Source of the DNA: Ornithinimicrobium flavum
Lineage (GTDB): Bacteria; Actinomycetota; Actinomycetes; Actinomycetales; Dermatophilaceae
Direction: 5' to 3'
Assembly: GCF_004526345.1 (NCBI RefSeq)
Contig: NZ_CP038213.1
Span: 2,604,001-2,668,000, forward strand
Length of the DNA: 64,000 bases
Positions 40,032-51,902 of the stretch are shown here, in pieces. Positions within the stretch are counted from its first letter, which is position 1; every line of letters starts with the position of its first letter. Under the pieces are notes generated by a model that was given only the letters and a program-made list of their open reading frames with translations, was not told the DNA's origin and ran no database searches. Made by a program: the position numbers and the translations under genes.

Positions 40032-40037
40032 TACCCT
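40032..40037 (+). promoter_or_regulatory. Leaderless -10 hexamer before a 12-codon leader ORF
   Basis: TACCCT, six bases before GTG 40044. Confidence 0.5.
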
Positions 40038-40043
40038 GGGAAC

Positions 40044-40082
40044 GTGCGCTCCCCCTGTCTGCTGCCCGGTGCCCGCCCGTGA
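40044..40082 (+). CDS. Putative 12-residue leader peptide
   Basis: GTG 40044 would encode VRSPCLLPGARP and stop at TGA 40080-40082, overlapping the GTG of the next gene (GTGA). The upstream TACCCT has leaderless spacing. It may serve translational coupling or attenuation. Short, so only moderately supported. Confidence 0.4.
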   Translation: MRSPCLLPGARP

Positions 40083-40489
40083 CCGGAGCCTCCTCGTCCT
40101 ACCTCGACGCCCCCACCCTGGTCATCCTCGTGGGGGGTCTGGTCGTGGCCCTCGTCTGCCTCGTGAGCGGGCTCAACGGCCGGCCGCCGGGCCGGGGAAC
40201 GGTCACCCTCACCTGGGTCCTGCAGGTCGCGGTGGTGGGCTACGCCGGCATCTACCTGGGCCGGCAGCTCACGGGTGCCGCCCCCCAGGGGCCCACCTGG
40301 GAGCTGTGGGCCTACCTCGTCACCATCGTCTTCCTGCCGGGCCTGGCGCTGCTGTGGGCGCGGGAGGAACCGACGCGGTGGAGCACCTTCGTCCTGGCGG
40401 TGGCCGCGTTCACGGCCGCGGTGATGGCCGCCCGGACCGCACAGATCTGGGCCGGCGTGGGCATGATGCCCGCGGGGCCGGCCTCGTGA
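40079..40489 (+). CDS. Small four-span membrane protein
   Basis: 136 residues. Four hydrophobic segments (LVILVGGLVVALVCLVSGL; TLTWVLQVAVVGYAGIYLG; LWAYLVTIVFLPGLALLW; FVLAVAAFTAAVMAARTAQIW). No recognised family motif. First of three consecutive membrane-protein genes with overlapping stop/start codons. Function unknown. Confidence 0.7.
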   Translation: MTGASSSYLDAPTLVILVGGLVVALVCLVSGLNGRPPGRGTVTLTWVLQVAVVGYAGIYLGRQLTGAAPQGPTWELWAYLVTIVFLPGLALLWAREEPTRWSTFVLAVAAFTAAVMAARTAQIWAGVGMMPAGPAS

Positions 40490-40926
40490 GGCGCCCCACG
40501 GCGGACGCCGGCGACCGACGCCACGGGCCGGGCCGCGTCATCCTCGCCCTCTACCTCGTCTTCGTCATCGGCACCGTGTCGCGCTCCGCCGCCCAGATCT
40601 CCACGCGCTGGGACCAGGCACCCCTGGCCTACGGCCTGTCCGCGTTCGCGGCCGCCGTCTACGTGGTGGCGCTCGTCTCCCTCTCCCTCCGCGGCCGGGC
40701 CGCCTGGTGGGTGAGCCTGGTGGCGCTGGGCGTGGAACTGACCGGCGTCGTGCTGGTCGGCGCCTGGAGCTACCTTGCCCCGGAGCGGTTCCCGGACGCG
40801 ACCGTCTGGAGCCACTTCGGCCGTGGCTACCTCTACATCCCCCTCGTCCTGCCGGTCGTCGGTCTCTGGTGGCTCCTGTCCGAGCGCGGCGCCCGGGCCC
40901 GTGGCGACCAGGGGCGGTCCGGGTGA
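40486..40926 (+). CDS. Small four-span membrane protein
   Basis: 146 residues from GTG 40486, overlapping the preceding stop. Four hydrophobic segments (ILALYLVFVIGTVSRSAAQ; AYGLSAFAAAVYVVALVSLSL; WVSLVALGVELTGVVLVGAW; YLYIPLVLPVVGLWWLLS). No motif recognised. GTGA overlap with the following gene implies one operon. Confidence 0.7.
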   Translation: MRRPTADAGDRRHGPGRVILALYLVFVIGTVSRSAAQISTRWDQAPLAYGLSAFAAAVYVVALVSLSLRGRAAWWVSLVALGVELTGVVLVGAWSYLAPERFPDATVWSHFGRGYLYIPLVLPVVGLWWLLSERGARARGDQGRSG

Positions 40927-42017
40927 GCACCGACCCGCCGGCCGAGCCCGAGGCCATCGGCCGCCGGCTCACCTGGAGGGACGCCGTCAGCTCGGTGCTG
41001 GGCCTGGCAGTCAGCGGCGTCCTCATCGTCTACGGGATGCCCCTCGTCCTCGACACCACGTGGGCCGAGATCGGCACCCAGCTGGCCCGCGTCCGTCCCG
41101 GCAGCGCCGCCCTCATGGCCCTGCTGCTCGTGGCCGGTCTCTTCTGCTACACCTGGGTCCTCATGGGCTCCCTGCCCGGGCTCAGCCACCTGCAGGCCCT
41201 CAAGGGCAACGCCGTGACCTCGCTCATCGGTAACCTCATCCCGCTGGGCGCGGCGGTCGGGGTCGCCGTCTGGGTCATGATGACCCGCAGCTGGGGCTTC
41301 CCCCGCCGCGCGGTCTCCGCGTCCCTGCTGGTCACGAGCCTGTGGAACCTCCTGGCCCGCATCGCGCTGCCGGTGATCGGGTGCCTGCTGCTCGTGGCCG
41401 GACCCGTGGATGCGCCCCAGCTCCTGGTGCGCGGGGCCGTCATCGCCGGGGCCGTCGGCACCGCGGCGATCGGCATCACCTCCGCGATGGTCCTGTCCGA
41501 CACGGTCGCCAGGGGGGTCGTGCTGGGCCTGGACCGGGTCGCCGGGCTGCTGCGGCGCAGCGGCACCCGGGTCCGCCGGCTCGAGACCCTCATGACCGAC
41601 CAGCGGGCCCGGGTCCGGGACCTCGTCCGGGGAGGCTTCTGGCCGATGACCCTCGGGATGACCGGTCAGTTCACCCTGCTCTTCTGCCTCTACTGGACCG
41701 CCGCCCGCACCGTCGGCGTCGACCTGCCCCTGGTCGGGCTGATCTGCGCCTACGCCTTCCGCCAGCTGCTGACGGTCTTCGCCGTGACCCCGGGTGGCCT
41801 GGGCGTCACAGAGGTGGGGACGGCCGGGATGCTGGTGCTGCTCGGCGCCGGTGCCGGGGCCGCGTCAGCGACCGCCCTGCTGTATGCCGTCTACGCCCAC
41901 CTGGTCGTGGTGCCCTTCGGGCTCGCGGCCCTCGGCAGCTGGTGGTACGGCTCCGGCCCGGGAGGTCGGGGCAGCGACCCCGCCGGACGGGTGACCGGGT
42001 CCCCCGTCAGCTCCTGA
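40923..42017 (+). CDS. Flippase-like membrane protein (LPG synthase TM / UPF0104 type)
   Basis: 364 residues, about eight spans. Motifs typical of the lysylphosphatidylglycerol-synthase transmembrane family: LKGNAVTSLIGNLIPLGAAVG, AYAFRQLLTVFAVTPGGLGVTEVGTAGML. No aminoacyl-transfer domain is attached, so it is the stand-alone transporter-like type, probably moving lipid-linked substrates. Its 3' end overlaps the convergent gatD gene by 11 bases. Confidence 0.78.
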   Translation: MSTDPPAEPEAIGRRLTWRDAVSSVLGLAVSGVLIVYGMPLVLDTTWAEIGTQLARVRPGSAALMALLLVAGLFCYTWVLMGSLPGLSHLQALKGNAVTSLIGNLIPLGAAVGVAVWVMMTRSWGFPRRAVSASLLVTSLWNLLARIALPVIGCLLLVAGPVDAPQLLVRGAVIAGAVGTAAIGITSAMVLSDTVARGVVLGLDRVAGLLRRSGTRVRRLETLMTDQRARVRDLVRGGFWPMTLGMTGQFTLLFCLYWTAARTVGVDLPLVGLICAYAFRQLLTVFAVTPGGLGVTEVGTAGMLVLLGAGAGAASATALLYAVYAHLVVVPFGLAALGSWWYGSGPGGRGSDPAGRVTGSPVSS

Positions 42018-42789
42018 GGAGCCGCCGGATCTGACGGCCCTGCGCCTCGAGCGCGAGGGTGTCGTCGACCGTGCCGGGCGCCCAGCCCCCCGTCGCCCGC
42101 CGGGCGGCGAGGGACAGCAGGCCGTCCGCGAGGGCGGGGTTGGCGGGCAGCACGGGCCCGTGCAGGTAGGACCCGACGACGTTGTGGGTCCGGGCCCCCT
42201 CGGTGCCGTCGGTCCCGTTGTTGCCGCTGCCGTGGCGCACCCGGCCGAAGGGAGCCTGACCGGCGCCGAGCTCGGTGGAGCCCGAGTGGTTCTCGTAGCC
42301 GACGACGGGGCCGAACCCGGTCTCCAGGACCACCGGGCCGATCATCCGGGTCCGGTTGCCGCGGGTCGTGACGCCCAGGATGCCGAGACCGGGCAGCCGG
42401 ACCCCCTCCACGGTGATGAAGGCCTCGCCGAAGAGCTGGTACATCCCGCAGATCATGAGCATCGGCACCCCCTCGGCCGCCAGCTCCCGCAGGCGGTCGG
42501 CCTGGACGGCGAGGTCGTGCTGGACGCGCACCTGCCCGCTGTCCTGGCCGCCCCCACCCACGACCAGGTCGACGCGCCGTGGGAAGGGTGCGCCGGGGTG
42601 GTGGTCGTGGACGACCGGGCTGTAGCCGTGCCAGCGCAGCCGGGCCGCGAGGCACCGGGTGTTGCCCAGGTCCCCGTAGATGCTCATCTCCCGCGGGTAG
42701 AGGTGCACCACGTGGACCTCGCCCTTGTCGGCGGGCACCCCGGCCAGGGCCGCCACGTCGACGGGCAGGGTCGGCGACGACGTGCTCAT
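42007..42789 (-). CDS. gatD: Lipid II isoglutaminyl synthase, glutaminase subunit GatD
   Basis: 260 residues. CobQ-like class I glutamine amidotransferase: LVVGGGGQDSGQ, nucleophile region PMLMICGMYQLFGEAF, GVTTRGN, YENHSGST and the catalytic His in GSYLHGPVLP. With MurT it amidates the D-Glu of lipid II to D-isoglutamine. The ATG overlaps the murT stop (ATGA), matching the usual murT-gatD pair. Confidence 0.92.
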   Translation of the reverse strand: MSTSSPTLPVDVAALAGVPADKGEVHVVHLYPREMSIYGDLGNTRCLAARLRWHGYSPVVHDHHPGAPFPRRVDLVVGGGGQDSGQVRVQHDLAVQADRLRELAAEGVPMLMICGMYQLFGEAFITVEGVRLPGLGILGVTTRGNRTRMIGPVVLETGFGPVVGYENHSGSTELGAGQAPFGRVRHGSGNNGTDGTEGARTHNVVGSYLHGPVLPANPALADGLLSLAARRATGGWAPGTVDDTLALEAQGRQIRRLLRS

Positions 42790-44124
42790 GCGGCCGGGTC
42801 CTCCCCGAAGCGGGCCAGTCCGTAGCGGTCGGCCAGCCGGCGCCGCAGGTGCATCATGGCCGTGTAGGTGCAGAAGATGCGGGCCGGCTCCCCCTTGTGC
42901 TCGGCGAGGAAGCGGTCGAGCGCGAGGTCCAGGTCGGTCTCGACCTGCCCGACCTCCACCCCGTCGTAGCGCAGCCGCAGGGCCATGTCCCAGCCGCGCA
43001 CGCCGGAGGTGATGGCCACCCCCTTGTGGCGCAGGGACTCGAAGGACACGTCGTACAGCCAGGACACGTCCCGGCCGTTCGGCGTAGTTGTCGTTGATGG
43101 CGATCATCGTCGCGACCGGTTCGGCGCCGTAGGTGCCGAGGGCGACGGTGAAGCCCGCGGGGTTCTTGACCAGCACCAGCTCCAGCGGCGCGCCGCCGGC
43201 GTCGATCACCTCGCCCCGGCCGAAGGGCGGGTGCACGGCGGCCAGCGCCGCGGCCGCGACGGACGGCGAAAAGTCCTCCCCCAGCAGCTGCCGTGCCATG
43301 CAGGTGGCGGCGGTGGCGTTGATCATCGCGGCCAGGCCGCGCTGGCGCAGGGTCACCGGGCCGACGTCGTGACCACCGGGGAACCGGACGGTGAAGGCCC
43401 GGCCGTCGTCGTCGGGGAGCAGCAGGGCGTCCCCGCCGCCCCCCGTCAGCTCCGGTCTGCCCTCGTCCTCGTCGAAGCGGACGTCCGCCTCCTGCAGCTC
43501 GGGCAACCGGTCGGCGACGGAGGGGTCGACCCCGAACCAGCGCACCTGCACGTCGGCGGCCAGGGCGTCCCGGATGCGGGAGACGAAGGAGTCGTCGGCG
43601 TTCAGCACGACGCTGCCCGAGGTCTGCTCGGCCAGCCGGGTGAGCAGCCCCGCGGTCGCGTCGATCTCGGCGAACCGGTCCAGCTGGTCGCGGGCGACGT
43701 TGAGCAGGAGCGCGTGGGTCGGCGGCACCTGGGCGGCGAAGTGCAGCGCGTGGGCCTCGTCCAGCTCGACGACGGCGACGTCGGCGTCGAGCCTGCCCCC
43801 CAGCCCGACCTCACCCAGCAGGGAGGAGATGACCCCCCGGGTGAAGTTGGACCCCGTGGGGTTGGTGAACACGCGCAGGCCGTGCTCGCGCAGGACCGCG
43901 ACGAGCATCTTCGTCGTGGTGGTCTTGCCGTTGGTCCCCGAGACGACGACGACCCCCCGCGGCAGCGACCCGAGGGTATGCCGCAGCACGGCGGGGTCGA
44001 TCCGCTCGGTCACCAGACCGGGCAGGGCCGAGCCGCCGCCCCGGAGGCGGGAGACCGCACGGGCGGCCTTCCCGGCCGCCAGCGCCGCGCTGGTCCGGGT
44101 CCGCCCGAGCGGGCCGCGCGGCAT
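42786..44124 (-). CDS. murT: Lipid II isoglutaminyl synthase, Mur ligase-like subunit MurT (frameshifted near 43078)
   Basis: About 446 codons. Motifs: VVSGTNGKTTTTKMLVAVL (ATP site), NPTGSNFTRGVISSLL, LLLNVARDQLDRFAEID, and the C-terminal MurT/DUF1727 region INDNYADGRDVSWLYDVSFESL. The last is reached only if one extra base at 43078-43079 is removed. No cysteines occur in the middle domain where staphylococcal MurT has a four-Cys zinc ribbon. Five bases after guaA and coupled to gatD. Confidence 0.9.
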
Positions 44125-44129
44125 ACCCC

Positions 44130-45743
44130 TCACTCCCACTCGATGGTCCCCGGGGGCTTGGAGGTGATGTCCAGCACCACCCGGTTGACGTCCTCCACCT
44201 CGTTGGTGATGCGGGAGGAGATCCGGGCCAGGACGTCGTAGGGCACGCGCGTCCAGTCGGCGGTCATCGCGTCCTCGCTCGAGACCGGGCGCAGCACCAC
44301 CGGGTGCCCGTAGGTGCGGCCGTCGCCCTGGACGCCGACCGAACGGACGTCGGCGAGCAGCACGACGGGGCACTGCCAGATGTCCCGGTCCAGACGGGCC
44401 GCGGTGAGCTCCTCCCGGGCGATGGCGTCCGCCCGACGCAGGATGTCCAGCCGCTCGGCGGTGACCTCGCCCACGATGCGGATCCCCAGACCCGGGCCGG
44501 GGAAGGGCTGGCGCCACACGATGGCCTCGGGGACGCCGAGCTCCAGCCCCACCTGGCGGACCTCGTCCTTGAAGAGGGTGCGCAGCGGCTCGATGAGCTC
44601 GAACTGCAGGTCCTCCGGGAGACCGCCGACGTTGTGGTGGCTCTTGATGTTCGCCGTCCCGGTGCCGCCCCCGCTCTCGACCACGTCGGGGTAGAGGGTG
44701 CCCTGGACCAGCCACCGGACAGGATGATCGTGCTGACCGTCACCGTCCTGGCCCGTGCCCTCGTGGGCGTGCACGATGTCACGGGCGGCCTGCTCGAAGA
44801 CCCGGATGAACTCCCGGCCGATGATCTTGCGCTTCTCCTCCGGGTCGCTCACCCCCGCCAGGGCCGACAGGAAACGCTCCCGCGCGTCGACCACGACCAG
44901 GTCGACACCGGTCGCCTCGACGAAGTCCTGCTCCACCTGCTCGGCCTCACCCTGACGCAGCAGGCCGTGGTCGACGAAGACGCAGGTGAGCTGGTCGCCG
45001 ACGGCGCGGTTGACGAGGGCGGCCGCCACCGAGGAATCCACCCCGCCCGACAGACCGCAGATGACGCGGTCCTCGCCGACCTGGGCCCGGATCTGGTCCA
45101 CGAGCTCCTCGGCGACGTTCTCGCTGGTCCACGACGGGCGGATGCCGGCCCCGCGCGTGAGGAAGTTCACCAGGACCTGCTGCCCGTGGGCCGAGTGCAG
45201 CACCTCGGGGTGCCACTGCACGCCGTAGAGCCGACGCTCGTCGTCCTCGAACGCAGCCACCGGGGCCCCGGGCGTGTCCGCCGTGACCGTGCACCCCTCC
45301 GGCGCCTCGAGGACGGCGTCGCCGTGCGACATCCAGACCACCTGCTCGGGGGGCTGACCGTCGAAGAGCGTGCTCCCGTCCACCCGCACCCGGGCCGTGG
45401 TCTGGCCGTACTCTCGCCGTCCGGTGCGCTCCACGCTCCCGCCCAGGGCCCGGGCCATCACCTGGAAGCCGTAGCAGATGCCCAGCACCGGGACACCTGC
45501 CGTGACGACGGCCTCCTCCAGCGCGGGGGCGCCGTCCGCGTAGACCGAGGACGGGCCGCCGGAGAGGATGATCGCCGCGGGCTGCCGGGCCAGCATGTCC
45601 TCCGCCGACATGGTGTGGGGGACGATCTCGCTGTAGCAGTCGGCCTCGCGCACACGACGGGCGATGAGCTGGGCGTACTGCGCCCCGAAGTCGACGACGA
45701 GGACGCCGCCGGGACGGGACGTGGGAGGGACGGGCTCGGTCAC
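44130..45743 (-). CDS. guaA: GMP synthase (glutamine-hydrolysing)
   Basis: 537 residues. Converts XMP to GMP. Class I amidotransferase half ([31 protein letters not shown] with nucleophile Cys, [14 protein letters not shown]) followed by the ATP-pyrophosphatase half ([18 protein letters not shown]) and the dimerisation domain ending [21 protein letters not shown] start overlaps the DUF3817 stop. Pairs functionally with guaB at 49.4 kb. Confidence 0.97.
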   Translation of the reverse strand: MTEPVPPTSRPGGVLVVDFGAQYAQLIARRVREADCYSEIVPHTMSAEDMLARQPAAIILSGGPSSVYADGAPALEEAVVTAGVPVLGICYGFQVMARALGGSVERTGRREYGQTTARVRVDGSTLFDGQPPEQVVWMSHGDAVLEAPEGCTVTADTPGAPVAAFEDDERRLYGVQWHPEVLHSAHGQQVLVNFLTRGAGIRPSWTSENVAEELVDQIRAQVGEDRVICGLSGGVDSSVAAALVNRAVGDQLTCVFVDHGLLRQGEAEQVEQDFVEATGVDLVVVDARERFLSALAGVSDPEEKRKIIGREFIRVFEQAARDIVHAHEGTGQDGDGQHDHPVRWLVQGTLYPDVVESGGGTGTANIKSHHNVGGLPEDLQFELIEPLRTLFKDEVRQVGLELGVPEAIVWRQPFPGPGLGIRIVGEVTAERLDILRRADAIAREELTAARLDRDIWQCPVVLLADVRSVGVQGDGRTYGHPVVLRPVSSEDAMTADWTRVPYDVLARISSRITNEVEDVNRVVLDITSKPPGTIEWE

Positions 45744-46084
45744 GCGGTCAGCCTACCTGCGGCGACCTCCCGGACCTCGCGGGCCGCGAGCTCGTCGCGG
45801 GCCTGCGCGCTGACCCTGTGCTCGACCCAGAACGACAGGAAGGGCACGCAGCCGGCGAGCATGACGCCGACCATCTTCCCCAGACCCCACCGGAGCTCGA
45901 AGCCGAGCAGCGCGGTGGCGACGAGGTAGATCATGTAGAACCAGCCGTGGGGCGCCGGCCACCAAGCCAGGACGTCGTTGTCGAAGCCGTAGCGCAGCAC
46001 CATGTGGGTCGCCAGGACGAGCAGGAAGATGCCCACCAGGAAGGCCATCACGCGGAAGAACGTGAGCTTGGCACGGGGCGTCAT
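45740..46084 (-). CDS. DUF3817 family membrane protein
   Basis: 114 residues from ATG 46084, overlapping the SURF1 stop. Three spans with the DUF3817 pattern ([73 protein letters not shown]). Often found next to guaA and SURF1 in actinobacteria. Function unknown; the SURF1 link hints at respiratory membranes. Confidence 0.82.
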   Translation of the reverse strand: MTPRAKLTFFRVMAFLVGIFLLVLATHMVLRYGFDNDVLAWWPAPHGWFYMIYLVATALLGFELRWGLGKMVGVMLAGCVPFLSFWVEHRVSAQARDELAAREVREVAAGRLTA

Positions 46085-46842
46085 ACGGGCTCTCCTTGTC
46101 GGGTAGGGGCGGCCGCGGAGCGGTCCCGCTCGGTCGCGTCCTTGAGGAAGCGGTAGTACATGTAGCAGGCGAAGGCGGCGAAGACGAACCACTGGATGCC
46201 GTAGCCGAAGTTGCGCCAGACGATGCCGGACTCGCCGAACACCGGTGGGGGCACCCGCTCCACGACCCCCGCGGTGAGGCTGGGTGCCTCCTCGACGAGG
46301 AAGACGAAGCCGTTGTAGACCGGGTCGGTCCAGTCGTTGACCAGGTCGGCGGTGTCGATCGCGCCGCGCTGGCCCTCCGGCAGGTCGCCGGACACGGGTG
46401 ACTCGGCGGGCGCGAGGGTCCCCACCAGGGTCACCGGGGTCGCCGCCGGGGCGTCCGCGGAGGCCGGGTCGGTCACGAACCCGCGCACGACCGGGAGCAG
46501 GCCCGCCGGAACGTCCCCGCTGGTGCGCAGCGGGGTCACCACCCAGTACCCCTCCCGCCCCTGCAGCAGGCGGTCAGGCACCAGGAACTGCAGCTCCGCG
46601 ACGTAGGTGCCCCGGGCCCGGACCGACAGCCCGGCACCGTCCTGCGGGAACGCCTGCTGCGGTGCCATGACCTGGCCCAGCGGCTCGGTCGGGCGCGCGG
46701 CCTGAGCCTGCGCGTGCTCCCGGGACGCCTCGTTGGAGCTCACGCCGAGCTGCCACATCCCGAGCTGGTAGAAGGACACGAGGATCACCACGAGCAACGC
46801 CAGCAGGAGCAGCCAGGTCGGCTTGAGGGCGGTGCGGATCAC
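46081..46842 (-). CDS. SURF1 family cytochrome oxidase assembly protein
   Basis: 253 residues from GTG 46842, six bases after TACCCT. Two membrane spans, one at each end (KPTWLLLLALLVVILVSFYQLGMWQL; WFVFAAFACYMYYRFL), enclose a periplasmic-side beta domain with YWVVTPLRTSGDVPAGLLPVVRGFV. SURF1 proteins help assemble heme-copper cytochrome c oxidase. First gene of a likely SURF1-DUF3817-guaA-murT-gatD operon. Confidence 0.9.
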   Translation of the reverse strand: MIRTALKPTWLLLLALLVVILVSFYQLGMWQLGVSSNEASREHAQAQAARPTEPLGQVMAPQQAFPQDGAGLSVRARGTYVAELQFLVPDRLLQGREGYWVVTPLRTSGDVPAGLLPVVRGFVTDPASADAPAATPVTLVGTLAPAESPVSGDLPEGQRGAIDTADLVNDWTDPVYNGFVFLVEEAPSLTAGVVERVPPPVFGESGIVWRNFGYGIQWFVFAAFACYMYYRFLKDATERDRSAAAPTRQGEPV

Positions 46843-46848
46843 CCCCTC

Positions 46849-46854
46849 AGGGTA
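46849..46854 (-). promoter_or_regulatory. Leaderless -10 hexamer for SURF1
   Basis: Minus-strand TACCCT, six bases before GTG 46842. Confidence 0.5.
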
Positions 46855-46859
46855 GGCGA

Positions 46860-48214
<1,355 letters not shown>

Positions 48215-48221
48215 CCTGGGC

Positions 48222-49343
48222 TCAGCGCTCCCCGTACGGTGCCACGACCACTTCCACTCGCTGGAACTCCTTGACGTCGGTGTAGCCCGTCGTCGCCATC
48301 GCGCGGCGCAGGGCGCCCATCATGTTCGTCGTGCCGTCCGCCGTGCGGCCCGGGCCCAGCAGGATCTCCTCCAGCGTGCCGACGGTCCCGACGTGGACCT
48401 TCTCGCCGCGCGGCAGCACGGGATGGTGCGCCTCCGGCCCCCAGTGATAGCCCCCGCCCGGCGCCTCCTGGGCGCGCGCCAGGGCGGAGCCGAGCATCAC
48501 GGCGTCGGCGCCGCACGCGACCGCCTTGACCACCTCGCCGGACACGCTGATGCCGCCGTCGGCGATGACGTGGACGTAGCGACCGCCGGACTCGTCGAGG
48601 TAGTCCCGACGGGCTGCGGCCACGTCCGCGATGGCCGTCGCCGCGGGTGCGTGGATGCCCAGGGCCGCGCGGGTGCGGTGGGTGGACCCGCCCCCGAACC
48701 CCACGAGGACGCCCGCCGCGCCGGTGCGCATCAGGTGCAGGGCCGCGGTGTAGGTGCCGGCGCCGCCGACGATGACGGGGACGTCCAGCTCGTAGATGAA
48801 CCGCTTCAGGTTGAGCGGCTCGGCCTGGCTGGAGACGTGCTCGGCGGACACCGTGGTGCCGCGGATGACGAAGAGGTCGACACCGGCGTCGACCACGTGC
48901 CGCCACAGCTGCTGGGTCCGCTGCGGGGACAACGAGCCGGCCACGGTGACCCCGGCGTCCCGGATCTCCCGCAGCCTGGCGGCGATCAGCTCCGGGCGGA
49001 CGGGCGCCGCGTAGAGCTCGCGCATCCGGGCGATCGCCGGCTCCGGATCGAGACCTGCCACCTCCTCCAGGGCCGGTCCGGGATCGTCGTAGCGCGTCCA
49101 CAGACCCTCGAGGTCCAGGACGCCCAGACCCCCCAGACGGCCGATCTGGATGGCGGTGCGGGGCGAGACGACGGAGTCCATCGGGGCCGCGAGGATGGGC
49201 AGGTCGAAGTGGTAGGCGTCGATCTGCCAGCTGACGGAGACGTCCTCGGGGTCCCTCGTCCGCCGTGACGGCACCACTGCGACGTCGTCGAACCCGTAGG
49301 CCCGACGACCGCGTTTCCCGCGTCCGATCTCGATCTCGCTCAC
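48222..49343 (-). CDS. guaB3: GuaB3-type IMP dehydrogenase family protein
   Basis: 373 residues without CBS domains. The TIM-barrel pattern matches actinobacterial GuaB3 (GRRAYGFDDVAVVPSRRTRDPEDV, LPILAAPMDSVVSP, VHVIADGGISVSGEVVKAVACGADAVMLGS). At the loop where IMPDH has GPGxxCTTR this protein has FGGGSTHRTR, so the catalytic Cys is absent. IMPDH activity is therefore doubtful. GTG start six bases after TAGCCT. Adjacent to guaB, as in mycobacteria. Confidence 0.9.
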   Translation of the reverse strand: MSEIEIGRGKRGRRAYGFDDVAVVPSRRTRDPEDVSVSWQIDAYHFDLPILAAPMDSVVSPRTAIQIGRLGGLGVLDLEGLWTRYDDPGPALEEVAGLDPEPAIARMRELYAAPVRPELIAARLREIRDAGVTVAGSLSPQRTQQLWRHVVDAGVDLFVIRGTTVSAEHVSSQAEPLNLKRFIYELDVPVIVGGAGTYTAALHLMRTGAAGVLVGFGGGSTHRTRAALGIHAPAATAIADVAAARRDYLDESGGRYVHVIADGGISVSGEVVKAVACGADAVMLGSALARAQEAPGGGYHWGPEAHHPVLPRGEKVHVGTVGTLEEILLGPGRTADGTTNMMGALRRAMATTGYTDVKEFQRVEVVVAPYGER

Positions 49344-49349
49344 CGGTTC

Positions 49350-49355
49350 AGGCTA
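49350..49355 (-). promoter_or_regulatory. Leaderless -10 hexamer for guaB3
   Basis: Minus-strand TAGCCT, six bases before GTG 49343. Confidence 0.5.
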
Positions 49356-49427
49356 CCTACCGCCGAGCCGTGCTCCGGTCACCGCCACGCTCCCGATGCC
49401 GCGAGCGGGGCCGACCGGCCCTGCCGG

Positions 49428-50954
<1,527 letters not shown>

Positions 50955-50957
<3 letters not shown>

Positions 50958-51902
50958 CGGCTGGGCCGTCGGAGGGGCGGGCACGGGAGGCGGGGCGGAG
51001 GTGGACCCCGGGGGCGCGGTCGGGATGGGCGGGGCCGGTGAGCTCGGGGGCGGTGGTGCGGGCGTCGGCGGGGTCGGGACGGGAGGTGCCGCCGGCGGAC
51101 GGGTCGGGACGGGAGGTGCCGTCGGCGGACGGGTCGGGACGGGAGGTGCCGTCGGCGAACGGGTCGGGACGGGAGGTGCCGCCGGCGGGTGGGTCGGGTG
51201 CGGGGGGACGGCCGGGTGCGTGCCCGGCCCGGGGGCACGCGTGGGACCGGGCTGCGGCGGAGCCTCGCCGGGCGGGCCACCGGCAGGCGGGGGGCCGCTC
51301 CGGGTGGTCGGTGCGGACCCCCCTGGCCCGGAGCCCGGCCGGGCGACCTCGTTCACGACGGTGGCCGCGGGCGTGGCGGTGTCCTGTCCTGCCGAGGGCG
51401 AGGACGCGGGCGTGACCGCCCTCGACTGCGTCGACGGGACGGTGGTCCGGGACGGTTCCGCTCCTCGACCCTCGGACGGGTCCGGGACCGCCAGGGCGCC
51501 GCCCGGCCCCGGATCCGTGCCACGACCGGGTTGCGGCCCCAGGGGGAGGACGTCGCCGGCCGGTGGCCGCACCGACTCCGGCAGCAGGTGCACGAGGGCC
51601 CCGCCCACCGAGGAGACCACCGGCACCTGGGCAGCGGTCAGGGCGGCCGCCACGGACGACCCGGTCATGAGGGCCACCACGAGCATCCCACCCGCGGCGA
51701 GCCTGCCCCGGGAGCGCGCGGCCGGCGACCCCGGGCTGCGGGCGGGCCGGGCCGCGCCCTCCGAGGTCGGCCCGTCGACCTCGGCCGCCCAGACCGCCAG
51801 GGCCAGCACGAGCGGGTCCGGGTCGGCCGCGGGAAGGGGACGGCGAGCCGCGACCAGGTCCAGGAGGCGGTCGGAGTCGTGGAGCGGGCCCAGGTCGTTC
51901 AC
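50955..51902 (-). CDS. rsdA: Anti-sigma-D factor RsdA-like membrane protein
   Basis: 315 residues from GTG 51902, overlapping the sigD stop. The N-terminal ~40 residues (LLDLVAARRPLPAADPDPLVLALAVWAAEVD) fit the RsdA sigma-binding region. One span follows (~67-90, RLAAGGMLVVALMTGSSVAAAL), then a long outside region rich in Pro with four ten-residue repeats (PTRPPTAPPV). Predicted to hold SigD at the membrane until released by proteolysis. Order sigD-rsdA-guaB-guaB3 matches M. tuberculosis. Confidence 0.82.
51071..51190. repeat. Four 30-bp in-frame repeats in rsdA
   Basis: Units start at 51071, 51101, 51131 and 51161, each encoding a ten-residue Pro/Thr block of the extracytoplasmic tail. Confidence 0.9.

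Noticed and set aside
37377..40082. A 901-codon open frame on the plus strand
   Set aside because: It is antisense to the complete UvrD/PcrA gene and exists because high GC removes stop codons; its composition is Arg/Gly/His-rich as expected for a shadow frame.
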